A stretch of DNA of 64,000 nt from an uncultured Oceanospirillaceae bacterium. Lineage in GTDB: Bacteria; Pseudomonadota; Gammaproteobacteria; Pseudomonadales; Oceanobacteraceae. Both the position numbers and the translations under genes were made by a program. Of this stretch, positions 1 to 7,536 are shown in pieces. The stretch spans positions 34,138 through 98,137 of the forward strand of contig CALJVD010000032.1 of the NCBI GenBank assembly GCA_937974825.1, given 5' to 3'. How positions within the stretch are numbered: the first letter of the stretch is position 1; every line of letters starts with the position of its first letter. The notes below the pieces were generated by a model. The model did no database searches, was not told the DNA's origin, and worked only from the letters and a program-made list of their open reading frames with translations.

Positions 1-2
1 TG

Positions 3-131
3 ACTGAGCTAATGCAAGGTTATATTGAGTGGCCTGAGGTTAACGAAGGCTTCGCTATGGTAGTGAAGTTTCACCTAGTGTTACCCACTAAGAAAAAGCC
101 AAAACAGCTCGAAGAAAATGACGCTGACTAA
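3..131 (+). CDS. C-terminal end of an unidentified protein (cut by the window edge)
   Basis: Only the last 42 codons are present, in the frame ending at the TAA at 129-131. The fragment contains the hydrophobic stretch AMVVKFHLVLP and then a charged tail rich in Lys, Glu and Asp. An alternating beta-strand near the end (IEWP, then VVKFHLVL) is faintly like the last strand of TonB/AgmX-type C-terminal domains, but the piece is too short to name. It runs toward the leftward fadH gene, and the two share the hairpin that follows. Confidence 0.55.
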   Translation, partial: TELMQGYIEWPEVNEGFAMVVKFHLVLPTKKKPKQLEENDAD

Positions 132-141
132 CACATAAAAA

Positions 142-174
142 GACCCCGAGAAGTTTGTCTAACTTTTCGGGGTC
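142..174 (-). terminator. Rho-independent terminator of fadH, probably bidirectional
   Basis: The arms GACCCCGAgAAGTT and AACTTtTCGGGGTC pair around a 5-base loop with one mismatch. On the minus strand the stem is followed by a run of T (the A run at 137-141 of the plus strand), so it best terminates fadH. It also lies 10 bases after the stop of the rightward partial gene. Confidence 0.85.
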
Positions 175-209
175 AATTCATTACATTTTTTGTATCAGTT
201 TAGATTGCT

Positions 210-2252
210 TTATAGCTTGGCTGCTAACTCACAACCTTGACGAATAGCACGCTTAGCATCTAGTTCACCAGCAAACTCAGCACCACCAATTAGGTGTAAT
301 CCGAAGCTATGCTCACCTTCAGCTTTTAATGTTTCGTACATCTCGTTAACAGACTCTTGACCGGCACAGATAACTACCTGATCAACGTCTAATAAACGCT
401 TTTGTCTGCTCTCACCTTCGGTGATGGTTAGATGCAAGCCTTGCTCATCAATTTGGTCATATGAAGCCCCACGGATTTGTTCAACGCCTTTCATTTTCAT
501 CACAGCACGGTGAACCCAACCTGTAGTTTTGTTTAGTCCTTTACCAAGCGGTGTTTGCTTACGTTGGATTAACGCAAGCTCACGTGGAGAAGGTTCTATC
601 TCAGCTTTTACTAAACCACCACGCGCTTCGTTAGTGATATCCACGCCCCACTCTTTGTGCCAGCGGTCAGTATCTAATGTAATAGAAGCCCCTTCATGGC
701 TTAGGTATTCACCAACGTCAAACCCAATACCACCCGCACCCATAATGGCTACTTTCTTATCTAGGTTTAACTCTTGGTCTAACAACTGCTGATAAGTAAT
801 AACTTTTTCACTATCAATGCCTGGCATATTAGGAACACGTGGTTTCACACCAGTAGCAATAACCACTTCATCAAACCCACCCGCTTTAAGCTCTTCAATA
901 CTTACCTTGTGGTTTAATTTAAGGTCAACATTGTGCTTCTTAAGCATGGTATCCCAATAACGAATCGTTTCTTTGAACTCTTCTTTTCCTGGAATGCGTG
1001 ATGCGTAGTTAAACTGGCCACCAATAATATTGCGACCTTCAAATACGGTTACATCGTGTCCACGCTCTGCAGCTGTAGCAGCACAAGACAGACCAGCAGG
1101 ACCGGCACCAACCACGGCAATTTTCTTCGCTTTTGCTACCGATTTATAAATAAGGGTAGTTTCATGACATGCACGAGGGTTAACTAAACAAGACGCACGC
1201 TTGTTTTCAAATGTGTGGTCAAGACAAGCTTGGTTACAGGCAATACAGGTATTGATTTCATCAATTCTACCTTCGGCAACCTTTTGTACCCAGAATGGAT
1301 CGGCTAAGAATGGGCGTGCCATAGAAATCATATCGGCCTTACCAGAAGAAAGAATCTCTTCTGCAGTGTCTGGCATGTTGATTCGGTTAGAAGCAACCAC
1401 AGGCACATTCACCTGCGCTTTTACTTTAGCAGTAACATCTACGAAAGCGGCACGTGGCACTGACGTAACAATGGTAGGTACACGCGCTTCGTGCCAACCA
1501 ATGCCAGTATTAATAATGGTTACACCGGCTTGTTCTAACGCTTTTGCTAGTTGAATAACTTCGTCCATAGTAGAACCGTCTTCAACAAGATCTAGCATGG
1601 ATAGACGGAACATAATGATAAAATCATTACCCACCGCTTCACGCACACGACGGACAACTTCTACCGGGAAACGCATACGGTTTTCGTATGAACCGCCCCA
1701 TTCGTCTGTACGCTTGTTTGTGCGTGTGTTTAGCATTTGAGTAATGAAGTAGCCTTCAGAACCCATGATTTCTACACCGTCATAATTCGCTCTTTTAGCT
1801 AACTTAGCAGCACGAACGTATTGATCGATGGTTTTGTAAATTTCTTTACTGCTTAGCTCTTTTGGCTTAAACGGCGTAATTGGTGATTTAATTGCCGAAG
1901 GTGCCACGTTAAATGGTGTATAACCATAACGACCAGCATGCAATAACTGTAATAAGATTTTTGAACCGTTGTCATGTACAGCTTTAGTCACTTTCTTATG
2001 GAAAGGAACTTGTAAGCCGCTAATCATTTTTGAGCCTAGGGGTAACAGATCACCACGGCGGTTAGGTGAAAAACCACCTGTCACTATAAGACCAACGCCA
2101 CCACGGGCACGTTCTGCAAAGTATTCTGCTAACTCACCAAAGTGCCAAGGACGATCTTCAAGCCCTGTGTGCATAGAACCCATCATCACGCGGTTTTTTA
2201 AAGTAGTAAAACCTAAATCTAGAGGTTCTAAAATATGGGGGTATTTACTCAT
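210..2252 (-). CDS. fadH: 2,4-dienoyl-CoA reductase (NADPH), FadH
   Basis: This is the flavo-iron-sulfur enzyme that reduces 2,4-dienoyl-CoA intermediates during beta-oxidation of unsaturated fatty acids. The first half is an old-yellow-enzyme TIM barrel. It carries the family segments SEGYFITQMLNTRTN, with the expected catalytic Tyr, and WHEARVPTI, with the catalytic His. A 4Fe-4S cluster follows (CIACNQAC, then CLVNP about 15 residues on). The second half is an FAD/NAD(P) disulfide-reductase-like fold starting at VVGAGPAGLSCAA. At 680 residues it matches E. coli FadH (672). The ATG at 2252 gives MSKYPHILEPLDLGFTTLK, which aligns with the E. coli N-terminus. A GTG 12 bases upstream (2264) is also in frame, and neither start has a strong Shine-Dalgarno. 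It is transcribed alone. Confidence 0.93.
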   Translation of the reverse strand: MSKYPHILEPLDLGFTTLKNRVMMGSMHTGLEDRPWHFGELAEYFAERARGGVGLIVTGGFSPNRRGDLLPLGSKMISGLQVPFHKKVTKAVHDNGSKILLQLLHAGRYGYTPFNVAPSAIKSPITPFKPKELSSKEIYKTIDQYVRAAKLAKRANYDGVEIMGSEGYFITQMLNTRTNKRTDEWGGSYENRMRFPVEVVRRVREAVGNDFIIMFRLSMLDLVEDGSTMDEVIQLAKALEQAGVTIINTGIGWHEARVPTIVTSVPRAAFVDVTAKVKAQVNVPVVASNRINMPDTAEEILSSGKADMISMARPFLADPFWVQKVAEGRIDEINTCIACNQACLDHTFENKRASCLVNPRACHETTLIYKSVAKAKKIAVVGAGPAGLSCAATAAERGHDVTVFEGRNIIGGQFNYASRIPGKEEFKETIRYWDTMLKKHNVDLKLNHKVSIEELKAGGFDEVVIATGVKPRVPNMPGIDSEKVITYQQLLDQELNLDKKVAIMGAGGIGFDVGEYLSHEGASITLDTDRWHKEWGVDITNEARGGLVKAEIEPSPRELALIQRKQTPLGKGLNKTTGWVHRAVMKMKGVEQIRGASYDQIDEQGLHLTITEGESRQKRLLDVDQVVICAGQESVNEMYETLKAEGEHSFGLHLIGGAEFAGELDAKRAIRQGCELAAKL

Positions 2253-2344
2253 AGCTAAGCTCACGGTTATTAGTATTTTCTTTAATTAGTATGTGGGTGT
2301 TGTTAGTTGATCGAATCAACACCTACGGTTAAAACTGAGCACTA

Positions 2345-2372
2345 GTTTACCCTAGAAACGCCTAGGGTAAAC
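2345..2372. repeat. Perfect 11-bp inverted repeat upstream of fadH
   Basis: GTTTACCCTAG (2345-2355) and CTAGGGTAAAC (2362-2372) are exact reverse complements around a 6-base spacer. The site lies between the apbC stop and the fadH start, both on the minus strand. No T run follows on either strand, so it could be a weak apbC terminator or an operator for fadH. The sequence cannot decide between them. Confidence 0.6.
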
Positions 2373-2409
2373 AACCCATCTTAGCATTTGGCTAATCAAA
2401 GCTAGCAAA

Positions 2410-3504
2410 TCAGTCTTCGCTAATTTCAACCGTAGGGATTACACCACTATTTTTAGCCTGCTTTGCTAAGGCAACTGCAATCTTGCGTGCCGCATGACGA
2501 TACATCATGGAAACTTCTGAGTGATCGTCTGCAGACACTACAGGCACGCCCTCGTCGGCTTTTTCACGAATATATTTTGATAACGGCAAAGAGCCTAGCA
2601 TTTCTGTTTCATAATCTTCGGCTAGTTTGTCTGCTCCGTCAGCTCCAAAGATATGCTCCGCATGTCCGCAATTTGAACAAATATGCATACTCATGTTTTC
2701 GATCATACCCAATACAGGAATGTGCACTTTACGGAACATCTCAATGCCTTTTTTAGCATCGGCTAGAGCAATGTCTTGGGGTGTAGTAACGATGACCGCA
2801 CCAGACACTGGGAACTTTTGACTAAGAGTCAGCTGAATGTCACCAGTGCCTGGTGGCATATCTACGATTAAGAAATCAAGCTCTCCCCAAAGAGTTTGCG
2901 TTAGGATTTGCAGTAGCGCACCACTGACCATAGGACCACGCCAAACCATAGGGGTTTTTTCTGTCACTAAATAAGCCATCGACATACTTTTAATGCCGTG
3001 CGCTTCGATCGGTACAAAGAATTTACCTTCAACGGTTTTAGGGCGAGCGCCGTCTTCTATGCCCAGCATAATCGCTTGGCTAGGGCCGTAAATATCTGCG
3101 TCCAACAACCCGACCTTGGCACCGTCTTTTGCTAGAGCCACTGCTAGGTTCACTGCTGTTGTCGATTTACCAACACCGCCTTTACCAGAAGAAACCGCAA
3201 TAATGTTTTTTACCTTAGCAATAGATTCCACTGTGTTTTGGCGCTTATTAGGTAACACGCCCCAGTTAATATTTACTGTAGCGGAAGTGCAGCCATCGAT
3301 ATTTTCAATGGCTGTGACCAATAATTGCTCAACACCGCCTTTAAGATATTCACTTGGGTAATCCAGATAAATCTCAACCGTAACATCGCTGCCATCAATG
3401 CTAATGTCTCGTACGCATTCGGCGTCGACTAAGTTGGAATCAAGATATGGATCGGTATAACCAGACAGTGCTTCTTCGACTTGTGCGCGAGTAATATCTG
3501 ACAC
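2410..3504 (-). CDS. apbC: Iron-sulfur cluster carrier ATPase ApbC/Mrp
   Basis: This is a cytoplasmic P-loop ATPase of the Mrp/NBP35 family that carries and transfers 4Fe-4S clusters. An N-terminal MIP18/DUF59 domain covers about residues 1-90. It is followed by the deviant Walker A motif SSGKGGVGKSTTAVNLA near residue 105, the switch region DADIYGPS, and DMPPGTGD. The cluster-binding CxxC is present in HICSNCGHAEHIFG. Its 364 residues match E. coli Mrp (369). The gene is single and not obviously in an operon. Its upstream region holds a 10-bp perfect inverted repeat at 3582-3613. Confidence 0.92.
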   Translation of the reverse strand: MSDITRAQVEEALSGYTDPYLDSNLVDAECVRDISIDGSDVTVEIYLDYPSEYLKGGVEQLLVTAIENIDGCTSATVNINWGVLPNKRQNTVESIAKVKNIIAVSSGKGGVGKSTTAVNLAVALAKDGAKVGLLDADIYGPSQAIMLGIEDGARPKTVEGKFFVPIEAHGIKSMSMAYLVTEKTPMVWRGPMVSGALLQILTQTLWGELDFLIVDMPPGTGDIQLTLSQKFPVSGAVIVTTPQDIALADAKKGIEMFRKVHIPVLGMIENMSMHICSNCGHAEHIFGADGADKLAEDYETEMLGSLPLSKYIREKADEGVPVVSADDHSEVSMMYRHAARKIAVALAKQAKNSGVIPTVEISED

Positions 3505-3581
3505 AGAGAGCTCCTATAAACAGTCTTGTAAATAATAAAGGGATTGTACGCTGAAGCGAATGTTTTTCCACGGACAGAATG

Positions 3582-3613
3582 TAAGGTTATTAGTGCAAAG
3601 TCGAATAACCTTA
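3582..3613. repeat. Perfect 10-bp inverted repeat between DUF1289 gene and apbC
   Basis: TAAGGTTATT (3582-3591) pairs exactly with AATAACCTTA (3604-3613) across a 12-base loop. It follows the DUF1289 stop (3629) on the minus strand and lies 78 bases before the apbC start. There is no T run, so terminator and operator are both possible. Confidence 0.55.
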
Positions 3614-3628
3614 AGTCACCGTAACTTC

Positions 3629-3829
3629 TTAAGATGAGGAGACTTTATGAGAGGGGTACATAGATTCATACTCACGTTTAGCTACGTTCTTGAGCACATC
3701 TCTTTTTTGTTCGTTACTGAGTCGGCCCCATTGAGAGATTTCAGTACCACTTCGAAAACAGCCAACACAGACATCGTTTTCATCTAATGCGCAGATGCTG
3801 ACGCAAGGTGAAGGAACGTTGTCACTCAC
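3629..3829 (-). CDS. DUF1289 family small cysteine protein
   Basis: This 66-residue protein has the DUF1289 cysteine pattern: PCVSICALDENDVCVGCFR followed by TEISQW. Four conserved Cys suggest zinc or iron-sulfur binding. The family has no established function. The start is a GTG whose sequence GTGA overlaps the stop of the upstream carbonic anhydrase gene by 4 bases, which implies translational coupling. It is the last gene of a leftward cluster (NIF3-like, Nudix, carbonic anhydrase, DUF1289). Confidence 0.85.
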   Translation of the reverse strand: MSDNVPSPCVSICALDENDVCVGCFRSGTEISQWGRLSNEQKRDVLKNVAKREYESMYPSHKVSSS

Positions 3830-4350
3830 AAAGATACTTCCTCTAGTTCTGTCATGTATTTTTTTGCGTTTTGCACGTAATGTGCCGCCGACGCTTCTAA
3901 TATTTTCTTCTGCATATCGCTCAGTTGACGCTTAATAACAGCGGGCGAACCTACCACTAATGAACCGTCAGGTATCTCCATTCCTTCAGGTATTAAAGCA
4001 TTGGCTCCAATAATGCAGTGTTTACCAATTTTGGCATTATTAAGCACCACAGCGTTAATCCCAATTAACGAGTAGTCGCCAATGGTGCAACCATGCAACA
4101 TTGCATGGTGACCTACCGTTACCCCGCGCCCAATGGTTAAAGGAATACCACCATCGGTATGCAAAACAGCGTTATCTTGAACGTTCGACTGTGGTCCAAC
4201 GGTAATTTGGTCGTTATCTCCACGAATCACGACCCCAAACCACACACTGCTCTGCTCTTCTAATGACACACTGCCAATAACTTTTGCATTATCGGCTACA
4301 AAAACGTTTTCTGCTTTTTGGGGCGTGCGCTTACCTAGTTTATAAAACAT
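3826..4350 (-). CDS. Gamma-class carbonic anhydrase family protein (YrdA-like)
   Basis: This is a left-handed beta-helix hexapeptide-repeat protein of 174 residues, the length of YrdA-type gamma carbonic anhydrases. The metal-binding histidines are visible in AVLHTDGG and VGHHAMLHGC. Repeated hexapeptide turns run from about residue 15 to 145, ending in GANALIPEGMEIPDGSLVVG. Such proteins bind zinc or iron as trimers, and many have weak or undetectable carbonic anhydrase activity, so the activity is inferred. The ATG at 4350 has AGGA 7 bases upstream. The stop overlaps the DUF1289 start. Confidence 0.88.
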   Translation of the reverse strand: MFYKLGKRTPQKAENVFVADNAKVIGSVSLEEQSSVWFGVVIRGDNDQITVGPQSNVQDNAVLHTDGGIPLTIGRGVTVGHHAMLHGCTIGDYSLIGINAVVLNNAKIGKHCIIGANALIPEGMEIPDGSLVVGSPAVIKRQLSDMQKKILEASAAHYVQNAKKYMTELEEVSL

Positions 4351-4365
4351 TCGAATTCCTAGTTA

Positions 4366-4935
4366 TTATAGTTTGTATGTGATATCGCAGTCCCAGCAGA
4401 CATTCATCATTTCTACTATCATCATGGCCGTAATTCCCCAGATATGAAAACCCTCATAATCATAACTTGGAATGCGTGTAGTACCCCGCTCAAAGTAACG
4501 ACTGGGCGGTTGTTGAAAATGACTGATGGGCACTTGAAATATAGCGTCGAGCTCATCTGGATTAGCGATAAACTCCATATTAGGTTTAATCAAACCTAAT
4601 ACTGGTGTCACTACATAACCATGCAAAGACACCACTTGATCTAACTCACCAATAATATTGACTTTTTCTGGTGGTAAAGCGACTTCTTCTGAAGCTTCCC
4701 GTAAGGCGGTGGTAATGATATCTCGGTCTTCAGTATCTTTTTTTCCGCCTGGAAAAGCTACCTCACCACGATGCGAAGACAATTGTTGTGAGCGCCTTGT
4801 TAGCAGCACTTTAGGATCCGACTCATCTGTTACCGCTACCAACACTCCTGCCTCCTGCAATGTGGGCTGTATGACCCTGCGAGGTTGTCGGTTTTGTAAG
4901 CGCTGATCAAGATAACGGTATAAGTCTTTGTTCAT
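4366..4935 (-). CDS. Nudix hydrolase, CoA pyrophosphatase type (NudL/YeaB-like)
   Basis: This 189-residue protein compares with 192 in E. coli NudL. The segment HRGEVAFPGGKKDTED, followed by TALREASEEVAL, is the Nudix box with the Glu residues that bind Mg. The spacing and the VAFPGGK lead-in are typical of the CoA-diphosphatase subfamily, which cleaves CoA and acyl-CoA to 4'-phosphopantetheine and 3',5'-ADP. That substrate is inferred from the subfamily. The gene starts 24 bases after the NIF3-like gene ends and ends 15 bases before the carbonic anhydrase start, so they are probably cotranscribed. Confidence 0.85.
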   Translation of the reverse strand: MNKDLYRYLDQRLQNRQPRRVIQPTLQEAGVLVAVTDESDPKVLLTRRSQQLSSHRGEVAFPGGKKDTEDRDIITTALREASEEVALPPEKVNIIGELDQVVSLHGYVVTPVLGLIKPNMEFIANPDELDAIFQVPISHFQQPPSRYFERGTTRIPSYDYEGFHIWGITAMMIVEMMNVCWDCDITYKL

Positions 4936-4959
4936 AGTTTGACTATTAATCCCCTTGCT

Positions 4960-5271
4960 TTAAAAGAGGTCTAAGCGCCAGGCTTCAAAGGCTGGCTCTT
5001 CGTATGGATGTGCACGTTTTAATGCATCGATAGCTTTATGAATAAGATCATCACTGCATACCATTTCGACTCTATATTCTGAAACAATCTCAAGCGTGCC
5101 TTCATTACCAATAAATGGCGTGGAACCTCCTAAAGGGCGAAACTGCCCCTGCCCTAAGCTTTGCCAGCAACAGGCTTCATAATCGCCTATTTGTCCAGCA
5201 CCAGTAGCAAACACTGCTTCTTTTACCTGCTCGACATGGCTTTCTGGTACAAAAAATACAAGTTTAAACAT
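4960..5271 (-). CDS. Stand-alone NIF3/YqfO insert-domain protein
   Basis: This protein of about 103 residues resembles the PII/CutA-like insert domain found inside some NIF3/YqfO proteins. It includes MFKLVFFVPESHVEQVKEAV, AGQIGDYEACCWQS, GQFRPLGGSTPF and the ending HPYEEPAFEAWRLDLF. Gammaproteobacteria commonly encode this domain alone, with no known function. It may bind a small ligand or metal. The start at 5271 is chosen because relatives begin MxKLVFFVP. An in-frame ATG three codons upstream (5280) is also possible, and neither has a good ribosome site. It heads the leftward four-gene cluster. Confidence 0.82.
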   Translation of the reverse strand: MFKLVFFVPESHVEQVKEAVFATGAGQIGDYEACCWQSLGQGQFRPLGGSTPFIGNEGTLEIVSEYRVEMVCSDDLIHKAIDALKRAHPYEEPAFEAWRLDLF

Positions 5272-5350
5272 CGCTTCCATCGGTTAAATAAAAGGCCTGT
5301 TGATATATATACCATAGGCACACATCTTTCTCACTCTGATTAGTGTTTTA

Positions 5351-5617
5351 TCAGGATGTTATGGAAATGAGTGTAATGGTTTCAAGTTCAGAAAGAATTT
5401 GCAGAGCTTGGTTTCGATTGTCACCACAAAACACATGCTCTGCTTGAAAGTCCGCACAAGCTTTTGGACGATCAGGTTCTTCAAAAATAGCGCAACGAAA
5501 ATCTTCGGTTAAGTGAATGCAACGCACGCCCGCAGGCTTACCATTAGGCATGCCAGGAATAGGCGATGTAATAGAAGGGGCAATACAACATGCACCACAC
5601 TCAGAACGACAATCCAC
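5351..5617 (-). CDS. YkgJ family cysteine-cluster protein
   Basis: This 88-residue protein opens with CRSECGACC, followed by GVRCIHLTEDFRCAIF and PKACADF. That is the YkgJ/UPF0153 pattern of conserved cysteines thought to bind zinc or an iron-sulfur cluster. The biochemical role is unknown. The start is a GTG with GAGG 6 bases upstream, so it is well supported despite the rare start codon. It runs divergently from the secreted protein gene at 5758 and is separated by 70 bases from the NIF3-like gene ahead of it. Confidence 0.85.
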   Translation of the reverse strand: MDCRSECGACCIAPSITSPIPGMPNGKPAGVRCIHLTEDFRCAIFEEPDRPKACADFQAEHVFCGDNRNQALQILSELETITLISITS

Positions 5618-5691
5618 TCATACCTCTTTTTTATCAAGTAATTAATATATATGAACAGTGCGTTGCAGCTATCATACCGCAATCTTTAAAT

Positions 5692-5725
5692 GCTAACCTT
5701 GCCAACGCCTGCACTGCAAGTTAGC
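5692..5725. repeat. Inverted repeat in divergent intergenic region
   Basis: GCTAACcTTGC (5692-5702) pairs with GCAAGTTAGC (5716-5725), leaving one bulged base. It sits 33 bases before the start of the rightward secreted-protein gene. It could be a 5' UTR hairpin or an operator. No known consensus is recognised. Confidence 0.4.
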
Positions 5726-5757
5726 CTTGCAACAAATTTACCCCATAGGGTTTTAAT

Positions 5758-6303
5758 ATGCCTGTTTTTTATCTTTTAATTGCGTTTGCTCTTAGTGTAT
5801 TTAGCTCTGCCACTGCAGCCGATCAATCTCAATTCCGTTTAGGGGTTGGTGCTTACGGCATGAAACTAAAATACAGTGTCGACGGTTTACCTGACAACGA
5901 TTTTGGCAGCAGTCTTTTCGCTGAATACAGTGAAAACAACTACGCTGGATCCCGCTTAGTTGTATATTCCATTAAAGATGACGATAAAGACATTGCCGCT
6001 CACGGGGCAGAAGTACAGCTTTTGCTAGGATACGGGCTTGCCAATAATGGCTTCCGTATATACACCGGCCCCACGTGGCATATAGAACATATGCATTTAC
6101 CACGTGCCGATGACAGCAGCATCAGCCACACCTTTAAAGGCTGGGCATGGCAAATAGGCACTGGGGTTCAATATAAACGCTTTGCCATAGACTATGCCTT
6201 TGGTTTACGTAATAACCAATCCTACAAGCATGAAAGTCGCCAAGCAGGTCACCCTGGTGGGGGTATGTACACCCAAAATATTCTATTAGGTTATCGATTC
6301 TAA
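5758..6303 (+). CDS. Secreted or outer-membrane beta-barrel-like protein, unknown
   Basis: The 181 residues begin with a clear Sec signal peptide (hydrophobic core FYLLIAFALSVF, cleavage near ATAA-DQ). The mature part has alternating short beta-strands and aromatic residues. It ends in NILLGYRF, a terminal Phe preceded by alternating hydrophobics, as in small outer-membrane barrels recognised by BamA. I do not recognise a named family. Function is unknown. The AGGG 9 bases before the ATG supports the start. A strong terminator follows at 6314, so this is a single-gene transcript. Confidence 0.75.
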   Translation: MPVFYLLIAFALSVFSSATAADQSQFRLGVGAYGMKLKYSVDGLPDNDFGSSLFAEYSENNYAGSRLVVYSIKDDDKDIAAHGAEVQLLLGYGLANNGFRIYTGPTWHIEHMHLPRADDSSISHTFKGWAWQIGTGVQYKRFAIDYAFGLRNNQSYKHESRQAGHPGGGMYTQNILLGYRF

Positions 6304-6313
6304 CCTTCTTTCA

Positions 6314-6335
6314 CCGATCCACTCTTGTGGATCGG
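6314..6335 (+). terminator. Terminator hairpin after the 5758 gene
   Basis: CCGATCCAC and GTGGATCGG form a perfect 9-bp stem with a TCTT tetraloop. A pyrimidine-rich stretch containing T runs follows. It lies 11 bases after the stop codon. Confidence 0.75.
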
Positions 6336-6406
6336 CACCTCCCTTCTCTTTTATTGTTTTCACTACCTGCCAATCTTTTTCAGATAATACGCTACCCTTA
6401 AAGATA

Positions 6407-6422
6407 CATGTAAAGGTACATG
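6407..6422. promoter_or_regulatory. Candidate TetR/AcrR-type operator before the RND genes
   Basis: CATGTA (6407-6412) and TACATG (6417-6422) are exact inverted halves with a 4-base spacer, about 75 bases before the adaptor start. TACAT/ATGTA halves resemble the E. coli AcrR operator. No TetR gene is adjacent in this window, so the regulator would have to be encoded elsewhere. Confidence 0.45.
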
Positions 6423-6497
6423 CTAATTTGCTTTCTACTCTATACTATATTCTAATATAGATATATAGTAATCATACCTGTATTAAAGGAACGTTGT

Positions 6498-7526
6498 ATG
6501 AGTGCCGCTTTATTGACCAGCCGTTTTAAAATATTACTGTCCATGGGACTTGCTACTCTTAGTTTTAGCAGCCTAGCCCTTGAATATATAACCGTTCAAC
6601 CCGAGCAAGTTGCCGAATACTTTGACTTAGAAGCCACGCTGGAAGCCGTGAATGAAAGCACCGTTTCGGCTCAAACCAGTGGTGCAGTGGAAGCTATTTT
6701 AGTGGATGTAAACGACAGCGTTGAAGCCAATAGCGTGATTGTTCGTATTAATAACACGCAACAGCAAGCTGCTCTGCAACAAGCCTTGGCTAATTTAGAG
6801 CAAGCCAAAGCGCAAAATGAAGATGCGCAAGTTGTGCTCACCAGAAACAAGCGTCTCTACGACAAGCAATCTCTTTCTAAGGGCGAGTATGACAGTGCAG
6901 TCGCTCGTGCTAAAAGTGCTGCCGCTGCTGTTAAAGCGGCCGAAGGTGGTCTGCAACAAGCCAAAGAGCAACTGTCTTATACAGAGGTTAAAGCCCCCTT
7001 CTCTGGCATAGTTAAAGCCCGACATATAGAACTTGGCGAACTGGTTAGCCCAGGACAACCATTAATGACCGGATTAGCATTAAGCCCACTACGTGCCGTG
7101 GCCGACTTACCACAAGCTGTCGCCACTGGATTTAAAAAGACGGGTGAACTCTCTCTGATTATAAATGATGAACAACTATTGCCAGAAAAAGTCACTCTTT
7201 TCCCTTACGCCGACAGTCGCCATCACAGCATCAGATTACGTGCACAATTACCAGAAACACAGGCGGAAGCCTACCCTGGTCAATGGCTTAAATTACGAGT
7301 TAAAACAGGGGAACGTGAAAGCATTTTAGTGCCGCAATCTGCAATATTACAACGCGGTGAGCTTTCTTCCGTGTATGTATTAGTCAATGATACTGCCCGC
7401 TTACGACAAGTCCGCACTGGTGAAGACCAGAACGGACAAACAGAAATTCTTTCAGGCTTGCAAGCAGGCGACATCATTGTCACAGACGCACTCGCTCAAT
7501 TAGCCGCATTACGTAATAACCAATAA
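6498..7526 (+). CDS. RND efflux periplasmic adaptor (membrane fusion protein)
   Basis: This 342-residue adaptor links an inner-membrane RND pump to an outer-membrane channel. A Sec signal peptide (ILLSMGLATLSFSSLA) lacks a lipobox Cys, so the protein is probably periplasmic rather than lipid-anchored. A split lipoyl domain flanks a coiled-coil hairpin rich in Ala, Gln and Lys (about residues 95-155). TEVKAPFSGIVKARHIELGE marks the return lipoyl half. A beta-barrel and membrane-proximal domain follow (ILVPQSAILQRGE). AAAGGA precedes the ATG. The pump gene begins 10 bases after the stop. No outer-membrane factor gene is present in the window. Confidence 0.9.
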   Translation: MSAALLTSRFKILLSMGLATLSFSSLALEYITVQPEQVAEYFDLEATLEAVNESTVSAQTSGAVEAILVDVNDSVEANSVIVRINNTQQQAALQQALANLEQAKAQNEDAQVVLTRNKRLYDKQSLSKGEYDSAVARAKSAAAAVKAAEGGLQQAKEQLSYTEVKAPFSGIVKARHIELGELVSPGQPLMTGLALSPLRAVADLPQAVATGFKKTGELSLIINDEQLLPEKVTLFPYADSRHHSIRLRAQLPETQAEAYPGQWLKLRVKTGERESILVPQSAILQRGELSSVYVLVNDTARLRQVRTGEDQNGQTEILSGLQAGDIIVTDALAQLAALRNNQ

Positions 7527-7536
7527 GGTGGAATTC

